This document shows positions 28,057 through 28,418 of a stretch of DNA of 28,418 nt, one piece after another. Under the pieces are notes generated by a model, which saw nothing but the letters and a program-made list of their open reading frames with translations, was not told the DNA's origin and searched no databases. The position numbers and the translations under genes are program-made. The DNA is from a virus, in IMG/VR virus record IMGVR_UViG_3300010157_000199, positions 1 to 28,418 of that record; one strand, written 5' to 3'. Numbering within the stretch: position 1 is the stretch's first letter; the number at the start of each line of letters is the position of its first letter.

Positions 28057-28064
28057 CATATAAT
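28036..28064 (+). promoter_or_regulatory. Sigma70 promoter for tmRNA-like element
   Basis: TTGACT, 17-base spacer, TATAAT, with the -35 box in the last codons of the oxygenase gene. The predicted start near 28071 leads straight into the tRNA-like element. No gene begins before 28159. Confidence 0.7.
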
Positions 28065-28070
28065 ATAAGT

Positions 28071-28135
28071 TATTGTTGTATGAAGCAAGCCGAAAGGCGT
28101 CTTGGACGGGGGTGCGAATCCCCCCAGGTCCACCA
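28071..28135 (+). ncRNA. Small RNA ending like a tmRNA/tRNA 3' end with encoded CCA
   Basis: From a predicted start near 28071 the RNA contains a GCC-GAAA-GGC tetraloop hairpin (28089-28098), then GGAC, a five-pair T-arm (GGGGG, loop TGCGAAT, CCCCC, 28108-28124), CAGGTCC (28125-28131), discriminator A and CCA (28133-28135). The order GGAC, T-arm, seven-base acceptor strand, ACCA is typical of tmRNA 3' ends. No 5' partner (GGACCTG-like acceptor strand, D-arm, tag) is found in the window. Options: acceptor piece of a split tmRNA, a tRNA-mimicking regulator, or a copy of a host ssrA end used as attachment site. TGGAC and GTCCA could also pair within the element. Confidence 0.5.
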
Positions 28136-28146
28136 TAAGGAATTTG

Positions 28147-28154
28147 AATAAATA
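28147..28154 (+). promoter_or_regulatory. T4-type late promoter (AATAAATACT)
   Basis: AATAAATACT, one mismatch to the consensus octamer. Predicted start 28160 against ATG at 28159; there is no ribosome binding site, so the mRNA would be leaderless or nearly so. Confidence 0.55.
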
Positions 28155-28158
28155 CTAA

Positions 28159-28418
28159 ATGCAAATTAACGAAATAATGCCTGGATTGAAAAGAGGTACT
28201 AGATTTAACGATTGGGTTAAAACTGATGCCTTTGATTTTAGATCCTTTGTTACTACACCCGGAATTCTAAATATTGAAGCGTATACGAAATCAGGTGAAA
28301 AGGTTGGTTATGCTATCTTTAGCATCACTGGGAAAAACTTAACAGCTGATAAAGTTTTGGTCGATCCTAAATTTCGTAGGCAAGGTATTGCTAGTATGAT
28401 GTACAATTATGCAAAAAA
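28159..28418 (+). CDS. GNAT-family acetyltransferase, truncated by window end
   Basis: The visible 86 residues begin MQINEIMPGLKRGTRFNDW. Near the end they show the acetyl-CoA binding pattern VDPKFRRQGIASMMYNYA (motif R-x-x-G-x-A), which identifies the GNAT fold. The N-terminus MQINE is short and ends in I-N-E, like a T4 prohead-protease site, so a virion-packaged acetyltransferase is possible. The protein starts at a late promoter without leader. The C-terminus lies beyond the window, so no substrate can be guessed. Confidence 0.75.
   Translation, partial: MQINEIMPGLKRGTRFNDWVKTDAFDFRSFVTTPGILNIEAYTKSGEKVGYAIFSITGKNLTADKVLVDPKFRRQGIASMMYNYAK

Noticed and set aside
28071-28135. A complete tRNA or one-piece tmRNA
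   Set aside because: There is no 5' acceptor strand, D-arm or anticodon arm upstream; the space before it is promoter and the end of a coding gene. Only the 3' portion is present.
28100-28135. Phage attachment site with integration module
   Set aside because: No integrase or excisionase is encoded in the window and the gene content is that of a lytic T4-like phage. Kept only as an alternative in the findings.

Overview
The window looks like part of a large T4-type myovirus genome. The signs are tightly overlapping genes on both strands, a recurrent T4-like late-promoter octamer (NATAAATA, twice exactly TATAAATA), host-type sigma70 promoters with 17-base spacers, virion fibre proteins, and enzymes common in aquatic T4-like phages (twitch radical SAM protein, TIGR02466-type oxygenases, a flavin halogenase). 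A phasin-like protein, a DUF3563-like protein and an entericidin-like lipoprotein point to a proteobacterial host, perhaps Burkholderiales. That host, and the aquatic origin, are inference.

Layout. (1) 1-1500, minus strand: a late operon of seven very small, overlapping, mostly membrane-protein genes, cut by the window start. (2) 1538-9594: an enzyme cassette (UDP-sugar dehydrogenase-like, twitch radical SAM, 2OG-Fe(II) oxygenase-like, amidinotransferase, Rossmann methyltransferase-like protein, tail fibre) on the plus strand, bracketed by two related glycosyltransferase-like genes on the minus strand. (3) 9600-18856: an EF-hand membrane protein, a phasin-like protein, an endolysin of the SleB type with a signal anchor, several exported proteins, a SprT metalloprotease, ClpP, a secreted nuclease, and two large late proteins with possible capsid-targeting N-termini. 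(4) 18915-21883: one late minus-strand gene, then short, mostly sigma70-driven genes including a GIY-YIG nuclease and tiny membrane proteins. (5) 21889-22652: about 760 bases without a credible gene but full of long-range complementarity, a candidate giant ornate RNA in the style of GOLLD or ROOL. (6) 22670-28418: two short genes, an S74-type fibre with an Asn/Asp-Cys-rich segment, a radical SAM/SPASM enzyme, an unknown protein, two 2OG-Fe(II) oxygenases flanking a flavin-dependent halogenase, a small tRNA-like or tmRNA-like 3' element with its own promoter, and a truncated GNAT gene.

How the parts may work together. The strongest candidate for something new is region 6. There a virion protein carries 16 cysteines, each directly after Asn or Asp, and is followed by a set of enzymes of the kinds that modify peptides (radical SAM/SPASM, oxygenase, halogenase). 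S74 self-cleavage would leave the Cys-rich segment at the protein's C-terminal tip. I infer a post-translationally modified fibre tip. Region 2 has a similar combination (fibre plus radical SAM plus oxygenase) without the Cys-rich target. A second theme is gene expression: several start codons lie at or within four bases of the predicted transcription start, and two late promoters are embedded in hairpins so that late transcripts would escape RBS sequestration or termination.
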